64,000 bases of DNA from Halapricum desulfuricans (GCF_017094505.1 NZ_CP064787.1:2666001-2730000), one strand, 5' to 3'; shown: positions 30,118-39,184, numbered from the stretch's first letter. Made by a program: numbers and translations. The notes: generated from the sequence alone by a model not told the origin.

Positions 30118-31578
30118 TCAGCTGTCCTGCGTGACGAGCAGATCGAAGGGCACGTCGGCCGGTTCGTCGTCGGGGGTCAGATAGCCCGCGGCGAAGGCCG
30201 TGTAGACCGCCTCGCCGTCGAGACTGACGTCGAACTCGGCGACGACGTCGCCGTCGTTGTCCTCGGTGTCACCGCGGATCTCGACGGTGTAGTCGCCGGC
30301 TGCGACCTCGACGTATCCCGATTCACCGTACGGGACGCCGTCGAAGAGCACGGTGTCACCGCCGCCGGCGGTGACGTCGACTGCGGGCGCGTCCGGTGAC
30401 GCGTGGACGACCCGGAGCCGTGACTGGTCACCTCCGACCGCGCTGTTGTCGTCTTCCAGCACCAGCGGCTCGAAGGGCTGATCCGCCTCGTCGCCGAGTT
30501 CGCCGATCGCCGCGACCGTGTAATCGGTGTCCGCGGCGACCGTCACGGGGCCGGAGAACACGGACGTGTCCGGGTCGCCGGCGGCCGTGATCTCGACGTC
30601 GTGTTCTGCGGCCGGCACAGTCAGGTAATCGCTCACGGCCCCGAAGGGCACGTCTTCTAACACGGCGTCACCGTTCACGTACACGTCGACGTTCGGGGCG
30701 TTGGGCGACATGTGCGCAACGCGGAGTCGTCCTTCGGGTTCCGGTTCCGGAGCGGGGCCGCGCCCGTCGGCAGTCGTCACGAGCAGATCGAACGGGGTGT
30801 CCGCGGGTTCGTCGTCGGGCGTCAGATAGCCAGCCGCGAAGGCCGAATAGGTAGTGCCGCCCTCCAGCGTGAGTTCGTAGCTCGCGACCACGTCGCCGTC
30901 GTCGTCTTCGGTGTCGCCGCGGATCTCGACCGTGTACGTGCCCGCGTCGACTTCGACGGTCCCAGACTGACCGTACTCGACGCCGTCGAACAGGGTGACT
31001 GCGCCCTCGTTAGCGGTGATGTCCACCGCCGGTGCGTCCGGCGAGGTGTGGACGGCCTGCAGACGGGCCGTTTCGTCGTCGAGTTCGGAGTTGTCGTCTT
31101 CCAGCACCAGCGGCTCGAACGCCTGGTCACCGTCGTCGCTGACCTCTCCGATCGCCGCAACGGTGTAGTCGGTCTCGGGATCGAGCGTGACCGTGCCCGA
31201 AAAGACAGCAGTGTCGGGCTCACCTGCGGGCGTAATCTCGACGTCGTGGTCACCGGCCGACACCGAGAGATACTCGCTCACGGCACCGAACGCGACGTCT
31301 TCCAGCACCGCGCTGCCGTCGACGTAGACGTCGACGTTCGGGGCGTCGGGCGACATGTGCGCGACTCTGAGCCGAGCCGGCTCCGTCTCTGTCTCCGTAT
31401 CGGTCGGCGTCTCCGTATCGGCCGGCGTCTCCGTGTCCGTCTCTGTCTCCGTATCGGTGTCCGGCTCGGTCGTCCCGTTTCCGTTCCCGTCCCCATCAGC
31501 ACAGCCGGCCAGCGCGATGGTCGACGTCGCTCCGATCCCTACCAACAGTTTGCGCCGCGTCGTTAGCTTGTCTGTCAT
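30118..31578 (-). CDS. Secreted DUF4397-domain lipoprotein with two tandem domains
   Basis: The chosen start gives 486 residues: a signal with twin arginines (TTRRKLLVGIGATSTIALAGC) and a lipobox cysteine, so export is probably by Tat with lipid anchoring. A Thr/Glu/Asp linker of repeated TETE/DTET units follows, then two DUF4397-type beta domains of about 200 residues. Each opens RLRVAHMSPDAPNVDVYVDG (second: N for D) and ends FDLLVT. The two domains are clearly duplicates. Role at the cell surface is unknown. The frame is open 33 codons further up, but that part has no signal character. Confidence 0.85.
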   Translation of the reverse strand: MTDKLTTRRKLLVGIGATSTIALAGCADGDGNGNGTTEPDTDTETETDTETPADTETPTDTETETEPARLRVAHMSPDAPNVDVYVDGSAVLEDVAFGAVSEYLSVSAGDHDVEITPAGEPDTAVFSGTVTLDPETDYTVAAIGEVSDDGDQAFEPLVLEDDNSELDDETARLQAVHTSPDAPAVDITANEGAVTLFDGVEYGQSGTVEVDAGTYTVEIRGDTEDDDGDVVASYELTLEGGTTYSAFAAGYLTPDDEPADTPFDLLVTTADGRGPAPEPEPEGRLRVAHMSPNAPNVDVYVNGDAVLEDVPFGAVSDYLTVPAAEHDVEITAAGDPDTSVFSGPVTVAADTDYTVAAIGELGDEADQPFEPLVLEDDNSAVGGDQSRLRVVHASPDAPAVDVTAGGGDTVLFDGVPYGESGYVEVAAGDYTVEIRGDTEDNDGDVVAEFDVSLDGEAVYTAFAAGYLTPDDEPADVPFDLLVTQDS

Positions 31579-31907
31579 GGACACCTGTGTCTGACAATGA
31601 AAGACGGTTAACAGTTTCCGAAAGTCAGACTCAAATCCGCCGCGAAAGTGCCGAAGTTCGCCCGCAAATCCCTTCATAGTCCAATCTGGTTTTGAGAGAG
31701 AATTGCGTCTGATCTACCAAAACCCCTATTTCGCTGGTTCGGATAGGTCAGAGCGATGAGTTCGTTCGCGCGGCCACGTCCGCTCATGCTCGGCGCTTCC
31801 GACAGCTGCTACCGTCGAGTCCATCGCGCGGACGGCCGCCGATCGCCCGCTGGAACGAGTTGTCCGACCGATGGGTTATTTTGTGCTGAGAGCGAATCAA
31901 AGGGTAT
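31579..31907. other. Intergenic region with divergent promoters
   Basis: This 329-base gap between the DUF4397 lipoprotein and the HTH gene holds no supported gene. GTTATTTTGTG near 31875-31885 is a plausible TATA region for the HTH gene, about 27 bases before its ATG. No hairpin longer than six pairs or repeat is evident. Confidence 0.5.
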
Positions 31908-32186
31908 ATGGAGGCGGTTCTGTGGCAAACGTTAGCGGGAACGCGCGGCGGCCCCAACCGGGCGCGCATTCTGCGTGCGCTCGACGACCGGCCGCGCAAC
32001 GCCAACCGCCTCGCGGAGGAGCTCGATCTCGCGTACAACACCGTCAGACATCATCTCGACGTGCTGGAAGACAACGACATCGTCACGAGCACCGATGCGA
32101 GTTACGGCATGGTGTACCTCCCGAGCGGGCAGGCGCGCCAGCACTGGGACACCGTCGAGGAAATCGCCTCACAGATAGAACAATGA
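31908..32186 (+). CDS. Small winged-helix transcriptional regulator (ArsR-like)
   Basis: The 92-residue protein is a single winged-helix domain: RARILRALDDRPRNANRLAEELDLAYNTVRHHLDVLEDNDIV, with the recognition helix around YNTVRHHLDVL, and the wing STDASYGMVYLPS. No metal-binding cysteines are present. It probably regulates its own promoter and the membrane protein 90 bases downstream. Its last ten codons and stop are repeated in diverged form at 32187-32223. Confidence 0.85.
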   Translation: MEAVLWQTLAGTRGGPNRARILRALDDRPRNANRLAEELDLAYNTVRHHLDVLEDNDIVTSTDASYGMVYLPSGQARQHWDTVEEIASQIEQ

Positions 32187-32223
32187 CCGTGTCGAGGAGA
32201 TTGCCGCACAGGTAGAACAATGA
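32187..32223 (+). repeat. Diverged second tail of the HTH gene
   Basis: Directly after the stop, GTC-GAG-GAG-ATT-GCC-GCA-CAG-GTA-GAA-CAA-TGA repeats the gene end, encoding VEEIAAQVEQ against the gene's VEEIASQIEQ. Of 33 bases, four differ, two of them synonymous and two giving Ser to Ala and Ile to Val. The offset is 37 bases, out of frame with the gene. Confidence 0.88.
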
Positions 32224-32275
32224 ACTGCAGAGAGATCACGGCCGGCGTCGTATCACGTTCGATCGAGGGGGACAG

Positions 32276-32581
32276 ATGACTGTACTGCTGGAACTCGTCC
32301 CGAATACACTCACAATCGCGCGTCTGGCAGCAGCGGCCAACGTCGTCCTCCTCGCGGCGCTGATCGTCATCTGGGGGCGTCTGTACCGCGAGATCCGCTC
32401 GACGTTCACGCTCGGGTCGATCGTCTTCGCCGTCTTCCTGCTCGCGGAGAACGTCATCGCGCTGTGGTACTACTTCAATCCCACTCCCGGCCTGCCGCCG
32501 CTCGCCGTCGAAGTCATGATGGTCCTGCAGGTGCTCGAGGCGCTGGCGATCGCGACCCTGTTGTACATCACCTGGCAGTGA
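32276..32581 (+). CDS. Three-helix membrane protein paired with the HTH regulator
   Basis: The 101-residue protein has three membrane spans (ARLAAAANVVLLAALIVIWG, FTLGSIVFAVFLLAENVIAL and a C-terminal VLQVLEALAIATLLYITW). The start is preceded by a GAGGGGGA ribosome site. Haloarchaea often pair a small winged-helix gene with a membrane protein of this kind; I recall them as DUF7521-like but cannot confirm. Function is unknown. Confidence 0.75.
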   Translation: MTVLLELVPNTLTIARLAAAANVVLLAALIVIWGRLYREIRSTFTLGSIVFAVFLLAENVIALWYYFNPTPGLPPLAVEVMMVLQVLEALAIATLLYITWQ

Positions 32582-32583
32582 CG

Positions 32584-32633
32584 GTTTCCGCCGGGAGTCG
32601 AACCCGTCAGACTGGTGGTGCGCGTTCGGAAAC
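32584..32633 (+). terminator. Hairpin with T run after the membrane protein; tRNA-like shape
   Basis: GTTTCCG at 32584-32590 pairs with CGGAAAC at 32627-32633, followed by ACCTTTT. On the minus strand the loop contains ACGGGTTCGACTCCCGG beside the 3' arm, which imitates a tRNA T arm next to a seven-pair acceptor stem. No anticodon or D arm exists, so it is not a tRNA gene. Termination of the upstream gene is the simplest role. Confidence 0.45.
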
Positions 32634-32665
32634 ACCTTTTACCCGTCCCCAAGTAGCACCGATAT

Positions 32666-33391
32666 ATGATATCCCTTGACGAAGCAGTCACGGCTCGCCT
32701 CGAGAGTCACGGCGAGCGCTTCGAGGTGCTGGTCGATCCGGACGCGGCGCTGGCGATCAAACGCGGGGAGTTCGACGGCGAGCTCGAGGACGTCATCGCC
32801 GCGGAGGACGTCTTCGAGAACGCCTCCCGCGGGGACCGTCCGGCGGAAAGCGCCCTCGAGGAGGTGTTCGGGACGACCGATCCGCTGGAGATCATCCCGG
32901 AGGTGATCGAGCGCGGGGAGATCCAGATCACGGCCGAACAGCGCAAGGAGATGCAAGAACAGAAACACAGACAGCTGATCCAGCGGATCACGCGCAACGC
33001 GGTCAACCCGCAGATGGACGACGCCCCACATCCACCCGAGCGTATCGAGTCCGCGCTGGAGGAGACCGACTTCCGGGTCGACCCGATGGAGCCGGTCGAA
33101 AACCAGGTCGACGAGGCGCTCGACGCGCTGCGACCGGTGATCCCCATTCGGTTCGACGAGGTGACCATCGCCGTCCAGTTGCCTCCGGACTACGCCGGCA
33201 GCGGGCAGGCGAAGATCCGCGAGTTCGGCGATCTCGAACGCGAGGAGTGGCAGAACGACGGTTCATGGGTCGGAGTCGTCCAGTTCCCGGCCGGCCTGCA
33301 GAACGACTTCTACGACCTGGTCAACGAAGTCTCCAGTGGCAACGCCGAGACGCGGATGATCCAGGACGAAGACGAGATCAACCGCCGATAG
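32666..33391 (+). CDS. sdo1: SBDS/Sdo1 ribosome maturation protein
   Basis: The 241-residue protein is the archaeal SBDS homologue with three domains. The N-terminal FYSH domain includes RFEVLVDPDAALAIKRGE and the helical VIAAEDVFENASRGDRPAE. The middle is helical, with TAEQRKEMQEQKHRQLIQRITRNAVNP, and the C-terminal ferredoxin-like domain follows. In eukaryotes SBDS works with EFL1 to release eIF6 from the large subunit; archaeal SBDS is taken to act in late 60S-like subunit assembly. It stands alone here, on the plus strand. Confidence 0.93.
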   Translation: MISLDEAVTARLESHGERFEVLVDPDAALAIKRGEFDGELEDVIAAEDVFENASRGDRPAESALEEVFGTTDPLEIIPEVIERGEIQITAEQRKEMQEQKHRQLIQRITRNAVNPQMDDAPHPPERIESALEETDFRVDPMEPVENQVDEALDALRPVIPIRFDEVTIAVQLPPDYAGSGQAKIREFGDLEREEWQNDGSWVGVVQFPAGLQNDFYDLVNEVSSGNAETRMIQDEDEINRR

Positions 33392-33397
33392 TCGTCC

Positions 33398-33492
33398 GTC
33401 GCCGACGAACGGCCGTTCCGTCCGGTCTCGTCGGGCCGTCGGTGCTCGCCGACGTCGCGCCGGTCGCCGACGAACGGCCGTTCCGTCCGGTC
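33398..33492. repeat. 30-base direct repeat after SBDS gene
   Basis: A 30-base segment starting GTCGCCGACGAACGGCCG occurs identically at 33398-33427 and 33463-33492, offset 65. It begins six bases after the SBDS stop and includes no coding tail. It lies next to the remnant IS right end at 33519. Confidence 0.9.
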
Positions 33493-33518
33493 GGATCGGC
33501 AATTACAGGAACCAAGGA

Positions 33519-33544
33519 GAAAGCCCACGGCTTCAGTCGTGTGG
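33519..33544 (+). mobile_element. Remnant right end of an IS1341-type element
   Basis: GAAAGCCCACGGCTTCAGTC followed by GTGTGG is nearly the same as the TnpB element's right end (GAAAGCCCACGGCTTTAGCC then GTGGG at 9425-9449). No tnpB or left end is near, so this looks like a decayed or deleted copy. Confidence 0.6.
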
Positions 33545-33550
33545 AGGACG

Positions 33551-33889
33551 TCAAGCCTTCTTGAACCCCAGTGCGAACCCGCCGACGAACCCGGCCCCGA
33601 CGCCCGCCGTCGAGACGAACGTCGTCACCCAGTCCTGGGCCTGTGCCGTGCCGGTCTCCTGGGCCTTCGTCAGCCCGGCCGTCAGCTTGTCCCACCTGAC
33701 GGAGATGATCCCTCTGGATTCGAGAAACTTGAACAACACGAGTTCGGCACCGATGATGACCGCGATCACTTTCGCGATCTTCTTGGCGGCGAACCCGATC
33801 AGAAATCCGAGCGCGCCGCTGCCGCCGACTTCCAGTCCGAGTTGCGTGGCGTCAAGGTCTACCATGTCCGGATAGTTTCCGCCGGCCAT
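33551..33889 (-). CDS. FUN14-family membrane protein
   Basis: The 112-residue protein has the glycine-rich FUN14 pattern: VGGSGALGFLIGFAAKKIAKVIAVIIGAELVLFKFLESRGII, then a polar loop and a C-terminal helix STAGVGAGFVGGFALGFKKA. Eukaryotic FUN14 proteins sit in the outer mitochondrial membrane, while the prokaryotic role is unknown. It is a single gene 59 bases from the TFB gene on the same strand. Confidence 0.85.
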   Translation of the reverse strand: MAGGNYPDMVDLDATQLGLEVGGSGALGFLIGFAAKKIAKVIAVIIGAELVLFKFLESRGIISVRWDKLTAGLTKAQETGTAQAQDWVTTFVSTAGVGAGFVGGFALGFKKA

Positions 33890-33948
33890 AATGATTCTTG
33901 TGTCCGGCGATACCGCGGTAGCGAAACAAAAACAGAGGGCAAGACCGA

Positions 33949-34929
33949 TCAGGCGGAGAGGTTCCGAGCGCCCTCGGCGTCCAGCAACTCCTTGTACCGG
34001 TTTCGGATCGTGACCTCGGAGATGTCGGCGACCTCGCTGACGTCGCTCTGTGTGACTCGCTCGTTGCTCAGCAGCGCCGCGGCGTAGATCGCGGCCGCCG
34101 CGATTCCGACCGGGCTCTTCCCGCTGAGGACGCCGTCGGCTCGGGCCGCCTCGATCAGTCGCCGGGCGGTCCGCTCGACCTCGTCGGAGAGATCGAGATC
34201 GGAGACGAACCGGGGCACGTAGCTCTCGGGCTCGGCGGGCTTGATCTCGAGGTCCAGTTCGCGCACGATGTAGCGGTAGGTCCGGGTCAGTTCAGTCTTG
34301 TCGACCCGGGAGACGGTCGTCATCTCGTCGAGCGAGCGGGGGACGCTCGCCTGCCGGGCGGCGGCGTACAGCGCAGCCGTCGCGACGCCCTCGATCGAGC
34401 GACCGGGCAGCAGGTCCTCCTGCAGCGCCCGGCGGTAAATGACGCTTGCGGTCTCGCGGACGTTCTCGGGCAGGCCAAGCGCCGAGGCCATGCGATCGAT
34501 CTCGCCCAGCGCCTGCTTGAGGTTGCGCTCTTTCGAGTCCCGGGTCCGGAAGCGCTCGTTCCAGGTGCGAAGCCGTTGCATCTTCTCGCGCTGGCTCGAG
34601 GAGAGGGACTTCCCGTAGGCGTCCTTGTTCTGCCAGCCGATGTTCGTCGACAGTCCCTTGTCGTGCATCATCGTCGTCGTCGGCGCGCCGACGCGGGACT
34701 TGCGATCCTTCTCGCCGGCGTCGAACGCGCGCCACTCCGGCCCGTGATCGATCTCGTTTTCCTCGACGACCAGCCCGCAGTGTTGACAGACCGTCTCGCC
34801 GCGCTCCTCGTCGGTCACCAGCGGGCCGCCGCACTCCGGACAGACCTCCTGCTCGCCGCTCTGTTCTCCCGCTCGCTCGCCGGTTCGCTCGTACTCGCTG
34901 TTGGTGGCTCGTGTCGTTGTCTCGCTCAT
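33949..34929 (-). CDS. tfb: Transcription initiation factor TFB
   Basis: The 326-residue protein is an archaeal TFIIB. It has a zinc ribbon, CPECGGPLVTDEERGETVC with CQHCG, and a B-finger/linker around WRAFDAGEKDRKSRVGAPTT. Two cyclin repeats follow (about residues 125-220 and 225-320), with SIEGVATAALYAAARQASVP and SPVGIAAAAIYAAALLSN. It bridges TBP at the BRE and RNA polymerase. Haloarchaea carry several TFB paralogues; which this is cannot be told. The long acidic N-terminal extension before the ribbon (GERAGEQSGEQE) is a variable feature. Confidence 0.95.
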   Translation of the reverse strand: MSETTTRATNSEYERTGERAGEQSGEQEVCPECGGPLVTDEERGETVCQHCGLVVEENEIDHGPEWRAFDAGEKDRKSRVGAPTTTMMHDKGLSTNIGWQNKDAYGKSLSSSQREKMQRLRTWNERFRTRDSKERNLKQALGEIDRMASALGLPENVRETASVIYRRALQEDLLPGRSIEGVATAALYAAARQASVPRSLDEMTTVSRVDKTELTRTYRYIVRELDLEIKPAEPESYVPRFVSDLDLSDEVERTARRLIEAARADGVLSGKSPVGIAAAAIYAAALLSNERVTQSDVSEVADISEVTIRNRYKELLDAEGARNLSA

Positions 34930-35000
34930 GATGATTGTCGAAAGGGCGAGTTCGCGTCGTTCGGGGACCGTCGCCCTCTTGACCCATAGTTAGTGCGAAA

Positions 35001-35033
35001 GAGATATAAATGTTTCGCTCTAGCTTATATACC
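35001..35033 (-). promoter_or_regulatory. TFB gene promoter with two TATA boxes
   Basis: On the minus strand GGTATATAAGC (35023-35033) and ATTTATATCTC (35001-35011) lie 74-105 bases upstream of the TFB start. Two well-formed boxes 22 bases apart suggest two start sites and an untranslated leader of roughly 50-75 bases, unlike most genes in this window. Confidence 0.55.
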
Positions 35034-35093
35034 TTCGATCTCTAGTATTTATTCCCAACGGTTTTTGGACGTGGGAACGAGACACACGGATAT

Positions 35094-35375
35094 TCAAACG
35101 GTAAAAAGGTGACCCTCAGTCGGGACCTCGAACAGGCCGAGTCGAGCGCCGGCGTCGAGCCAGGCGTGCCCGTAGGAGAAGGCGGCCAGCGCGTTGACCA
35201 GATCGTCCTGCTCGCGGAAGTGGCGGCCGTCTTCGAGGTACGATCGGGCCATCTCAAGGAACTCGGCGGCTGCGGTTTCCAGCGGGGTGTCCTCGGGCGG
35301 CGCGACGGTCGCCGCCGCGAGCGCTTCGCTGAGCAGTCCCTCGTAACGGTCGGTCTTCTCGACAATATCGGCCAT
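35094..35375 (-). CDS. DUF357-family helical protein
   Basis: The 93-residue protein (MADIVEKTDRYEGLLSEALA) is all-helical, with a repeat-like pattern EFLEMARSYLEDGRHFREQDDLVNALAAFSYGHAWLDAG. That is typical of the archaeal DUF357 family, whose role is unknown. The frame is open upstream beyond the chosen start, but the extension overlaps the divergent helicase gene. The two start codons are 131 bases apart. Confidence 0.82.
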   Translation of the reverse strand: MADIVEKTDRYEGLLSEALAAATVAPPEDTPLETAAAEFLEMARSYLEDGRHFREQDDLVNALAAFSYGHAWLDAGARLGLFEVPTEGHLFTV

Positions 35376-35506
35376 GGAGAGGACGACGGACTCGGCGTGC
35401 CTGAGACTGTCGGTTGTCCCGTTTCGGCAGGAGGTCGAATCCGGTCTCGGACGGTACTTCGGCACGTCCCGCAAGCCGTTTGTAGCCGACTCGACTAGGG
35501 AGGGTA

Positions 35507-37336
35507 GTGACAGCCGACGACACTTCCGAGCGGATTGCGGCGTTCTACGACGCGCTCGAGGCGATCGGACAGCCGGTCGTGACAGCGACCCGTTACGCCC
35601 AGCAGCGCGACCTCGACCACGGCGAGGCGACCGACGTTCTCGACGCGCTGGTCGCGGACGGCCCCGTCGAACGACAGGACGTCTCTTCGGACCCGGTCGT
35701 GTACTATCCCGAAGAGTGGTCACACATGACTGACCGCGAGCGAATCGTCGTCTTTCCCGACCGCCGTCAGCTTGTCGTCGATCAGCCCCGGCAGTTCACG
35801 CGCGCACAGCTCTCGCAGTTCGCCCGCCTGATCGACACGACCGGCTCGGAGAGTTACCTCTACGAGGTCCAGCCGGCCGACGTCTGGCAGGCCCCATACG
35901 ACGACATCGAGGGCCTGCTCGGGACCGTGCGTGACGTGCTCCCCGAGCGCGAACCCGACCTCGAATCGTGGATCGAGAGCCAGTGGGAGCGCGCTCATCA
36001 GTTCACACTTCGAACCCACGAGGACGGCTACGTCGTGCTTTCGGCTGCCAGCGCGGACCTGATGGGCAACGTCGCCAGACAGAAGCTCGAAGCGGGAACG
36101 CTCCGGGCCGAGCTGTCCGATACCGAAAGCTGGGTCGCCGAGGAAGCGGTCGCGGACGTCAAGCGCGCGCTCTACGAGGCCGGCTATCCCGTCATCGACC
36201 GTCGCGATCTCGAGACCGGCGAGCCGTTGCCGGTCGAGCTCCACCCCGAGTTGCGGCCCTACCAGCACGAGTGGGTCCAGTCGTTCCTCGAACGCCGCTC
36301 GGGCGTACTTGTCGGCCCGCCCGGCAGCGGCAAGACCGTCGCGGCGATGGGGATCCTCTCGCGAATCGAGGGCGAGACGCTGATTCTGGTGCCCGGCCGA
36401 GAGCTTGCGACCCAGTGGCGCGAGGAGCTGCTGGCTCAGACGACGCTCACCGACGACCAGATCGGCGAGTATCACGGCGGGAAAAAGCAGGTCCGCCCGG
36501 TGACGATCGCGACCTACCAGACCGCCGGGATGGACCGCCACCGTCACGTCTTCGACGACCGGGAGTGGGGGCTGATCGTCTTCGACGAGGTCCATCACGT
36601 GCCCAGCGACGTGTTCAGGCGGACGGTGGATCTCCAGAGTCGTCACCGCCTCGGTCTGTCAGCGACCCCGCTACGGGAAGACGACCGCGAGGAGGAGATC
36701 TTCACGCTGATCGGCCCGCCGATCGGGACCGACTGGGACGCGCTGTTCGACGCCGGGTTCGTCGCCGAACCGACCGTCGAGATCCGGTACGTGCCCTGGG
36801 CCGACGAGACCGCGCGCAACGAATACGTCAGCGCTCAGGGTCACGAGCGTCGCCAGCTGGCCGCGAGCAATCCCGCCAAGATCGAGGAGACGCGCCAGCT
36901 GCTTCGCCAGCACGACGGTCAGCAGGCGCTGGTCTTCGTCGACTACCTCGAGCAGGGCCGGGCGCTGTCTGCAGCGCTCGACGTTCCCTTTGTCAGCGGC
37001 GAGACCCGCCACGCGCGACGGTCGGAGCTGTTCGAGGCGTTCCGGGCCGGACGGCGGGACACCCTGATCGTCTCCCGGGTCGGCGACGAGGGGATCGACC
37101 TGCCGAACGCGGAAGTCGCGGTCGTCGCCTCGGGGCTCGGCGGGTCGCGCCGACAGAGTTCCCAGCGCGCCGGCCGGACGATGCGTCCGGAGGGACGCGC
37201 GAAGATGTACGTGCTCGCGACGCGCGGCTCCCGCGAGGAAGACTTCGCCCGCCAGCGGATCCGCCACCTCGCCGAGAAGGGCGTCACGGTGACCGAAGCG
37301 TCGGCCCGGGCCGCCGAGAGCGATTCAGCCGGATAG
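35507..37336 (+). CDS. XPB/Rad25-like DNA helicase
   Basis: The 609-residue protein starts at a GTG after a GGGAGGG ribosome site. An N-terminal domain of about 240 residues holds a winged-helix-like start. The SF2 core has Walker [22 protein letters not shown] as motif [13 protein letters not shown] as motif III, and a C-terminal RecA domain with [16 protein letters not shown] as motif VI. XPB-family helicases open DNA in repair and transcription in eukaryotes; archaeal roles are less clear. It is followed 65 bases later by EngB. Confidence 0.9.
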   Translation: MTADDTSERIAAFYDALEAIGQPVVTATRYAQQRDLDHGEATDVLDALVADGPVERQDVSSDPVVYYPEEWSHMTDRERIVVFPDRRQLVVDQPRQFTRAQLSQFARLIDTTGSESYLYEVQPADVWQAPYDDIEGLLGTVRDVLPEREPDLESWIESQWERAHQFTLRTHEDGYVVLSAASADLMGNVARQKLEAGTLRAELSDTESWVAEEAVADVKRALYEAGYPVIDRRDLETGEPLPVELHPELRPYQHEWVQSFLERRSGVLVGPPGSGKTVAAMGILSRIEGETLILVPGRELATQWREELLAQTTLTDDQIGEYHGGKKQVRPVTIATYQTAGMDRHRHVFDDREWGLIVFDEVHHVPSDVFRRTVDLQSRHRLGLSATPLREDDREEEIFTLIGPPIGTDWDALFDAGFVAEPTVEIRYVPWADETARNEYVSAQGHERRQLAASNPAKIEETRQLLRQHDGQQALVFVDYLEQGRALSAALDVPFVSGETRHARRSELFEAFRAGRRDTLIVSRVGDEGIDLPNAEVAVVASGLGGSRRQSSQRAGRTMRPEGRAKMYVLATRGSREEDFARQRIRHLAEKGVTVTEASARAAESDSAG

Positions 37337-37401
37337 TGAAAAGCAGCCCTTGGTCGCGGCGAACCAGACAGGCTTTTCGGCGCTGGAGCGCTACCGCCGG
37401 T

Positions 37402-38019
37402 ATGTTCGAGACGCGGCCGGACCGGGACGCGGAGGTCGTCCTCGTCGGGCGATCCAACGTCGGCAAGTCCACGCTGATGCGCGAGTTGACCGGCCACACC
37501 TTCGATACGGGCCAGCGGCCGGGCGTCACGCGCGAACCCAACCACTACGACTGGGCCAGCGAGGACTTCGTGATCACCGACCTGCCCGGCTTCGGCTTCA
37601 TGAAAGGCGTCCCCGAGGACGTCCGCGAGCAGATCAAGACCGACGTGGTTCGGTACGTCGAGGACAACGCCGAGAAGATCCTCGCCGGAATCCTCGTCGT
37701 CGACGGCAAGAGCGTGATCGACATCATCGACCGCCACTCCGGCGAAGACGAGATACCTCACGACGTCGAGATGTTTCACTTCCTGCGGGATGTCGGTGTC
37801 CCCCCAGTTGTAGCTGTCAACAAGATGGACAAAGTCGACGACCGCGACCAGCGGCTGAACGACCTCTGTGACCGACTGGGGCTGTACCCGCCCTGGAAAC
37901 AGTGGCAGGAGACGATCGCCCCGATCAGCGCCAAGCGCGGCAATATCGACGCACTCGAGACGGCCGTCCGACATCACCTACACGAGGCCGGCCGGGACGA
38001 CCTGTTCCAGTTCTTTTAA
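37402..38019 (+). CDS. engB: GTP-binding protein EngB (YihA family)
   Basis: The 205-residue GTPase has G1 [16 protein letters not shown]3 [12 protein letters not shown]4 NKMDK and the GSxR-type G2 threonine in RPGVTREPN. EngB acts in large ribosomal subunit assembly in bacteria. The frame is open upstream into the helicase gene, but the ATG at 37402 gives the family's N-terminus. The stop is in TTCTTTTAAAAATTC, an A+T-rich patch that may serve as terminator. Confidence 0.94.
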   Translation: MFETRPDRDAEVVLVGRSNVGKSTLMRELTGHTFDTGQRPGVTREPNHYDWASEDFVITDLPGFGFMKGVPEDVREQIKTDVVRYVEDNAEKILAGILVVDGKSVIDIIDRHSGEDEIPHDVEMFHFLRDVGVPPVVAVNKMDKVDDRDQRLNDLCDRLGLYPPWKQWQETIAPISAKRGNIDALETAVRHHLHEAGRDDLFQFF

Positions 38020-38200
38020 AAATTCTACGTCTGTGACGGCGAAATAGTTCTCGTCCCGGACTGGAGGCTGTGGTGACGTTGAAACAGCCGTTCAGGCCCG
38101 TATAAACGCTCTAACTGCTGTTTAAGGCACGATTTGACCGGATTGAACAGTCCGAACGAAAGTCCGGGTTTTTACATGATCCAGACGAATATTCGTCGTG

Positions 38201-39121
38201 ATGGCACCCCGCTGGACGGTCGTCATCGTCGTCGTACTGGCGGTCGCGGGAGTGATAACGCCAGCGTTTGCGATGTCGGCCGCCGACGAACACGCCGACC
38301 GGGAGGCGAGCCCGTTCGAGCCGCTACCGTCCGAGGAGACGAACACGACGACGGGCAGTCAGATCAGCGCGTTCATGGCGTCGTCATCGGCGGCCGTCGA
38401 TAGCAGCGTCGAGACGGGCATGTGGCTCGCGCGGTTCAACGACAGCGACGCGAACCGAACCGAGATGGTCGAGCGGCGGGCGAACGCGCTCCGGGATCGG
38501 CTCCACGCGCTCGAAACGCAGCTCGACGAGCGCAACGCGTCCGGGAACGTGAGTCTCAGTGACCCGTCCGAGGCGAGGGAAGTCGCCTCGCTGAAGGCAC
38601 GGATCGACGCGCTCAATTCGACGATCGAGCGGACCCGGACGGCCGCCGGTGGGGCTGGCGTGAACACGACCCGACTCGACCGGCTCCGGGAGAACGCCTC
38701 ACGACTGCACGGACACGAGGTCGCCAGGATAGCCCGCAACCTCACGACGGTGGGGCCGCCCGCGAATCGTGGCCCACCCGAAGACAGACCCGGGCCGAAC
38801 ACGGGCCCTGCGGGTCCGCCCGGGCAGAACGACAGCGACTCCGGAGGGCCACCAGCGGACCGTCCGGGGCAGAACGCCGGTGATCGACCGGGTCCGCCAG
38901 AGGACGGTCCCGGCCAAAGCGACAGTAGTTCCCGAGGATCGCAAACAAACGACCACGGGCAGAACGAGACTGATTCCAGAGGGCCACCGGAAGACAATCC
39001 CGGACGGGACAGTAGCAATTCCGCGGATCCGCCCGCAGACGACTCCGGACGGAACGACAGCAGCGCTATAACTCCGAGACCGATCAGAAACGGGCGGCCC
39101 GTATTGTTATCACGCTGGTGA
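38201..39121 (+). CDS. Secreted protein with Pro/Gly-rich repeat C-terminus
   Basis: The 306-residue protein has a signal peptide ending near TPAFAMSA, then a helical, coiled-coil-like region (MVERRANALRDRLHALETQLDERNA; SLKARIDALNSTIERTR). From about residue 190 it becomes repeats of the type GPPEDRPGQN/GPPADRPGQN, with many N-x-S/T sequons (NDS, NET, NTT), so it is probably glycosylated and surface-exposed. The start at 38201 lies about 30 bases after TTTTTACATG, suggesting a leaderless mRNA. Function is unknown. A wHTH gene and a membrane protein follow. Confidence 0.8.
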   Translation: MAPRWTVVIVVVLAVAGVITPAFAMSAADEHADREASPFEPLPSEETNTTTGSQISAFMASSSAAVDSSVETGMWLARFNDSDANRTEMVERRANALRDRLHALETQLDERNASGNVSLSDPSEAREVASLKARIDALNSTIERTRTAAGGAGVNTTRLDRLRENASRLHGHEVARIARNLTTVGPPANRGPPEDRPGPNTGPAGPPGQNDSDSGGPPADRPGQNAGDRPGPPEDGPGQSDSSSRGSQTNDHGQNETDSRGPPEDNPGRDSSNSADPPADDSGRNDSSAITPRPIRNGRPVLLSRW

Positions 39122-39184
39122 GTGGATTCGATACCGGCCGAGTCGGAGAAAGGCTTTTATAGAAGAACTAGTTACATCAGGTAA

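Noticed and set aside
32584-32633. tRNA gene
   Set aside because: Only an acceptor-like stem and T-arm-like loop are present; D arm and anticodon arm are missing.
38750-39070. CRISPR-like array in the repeat-rich 3' part of the secreted-protein gene
   Set aside because: The repeats are imperfect, lack unique spacers and encode GPPEDRPGQN-type protein repeats in frame.
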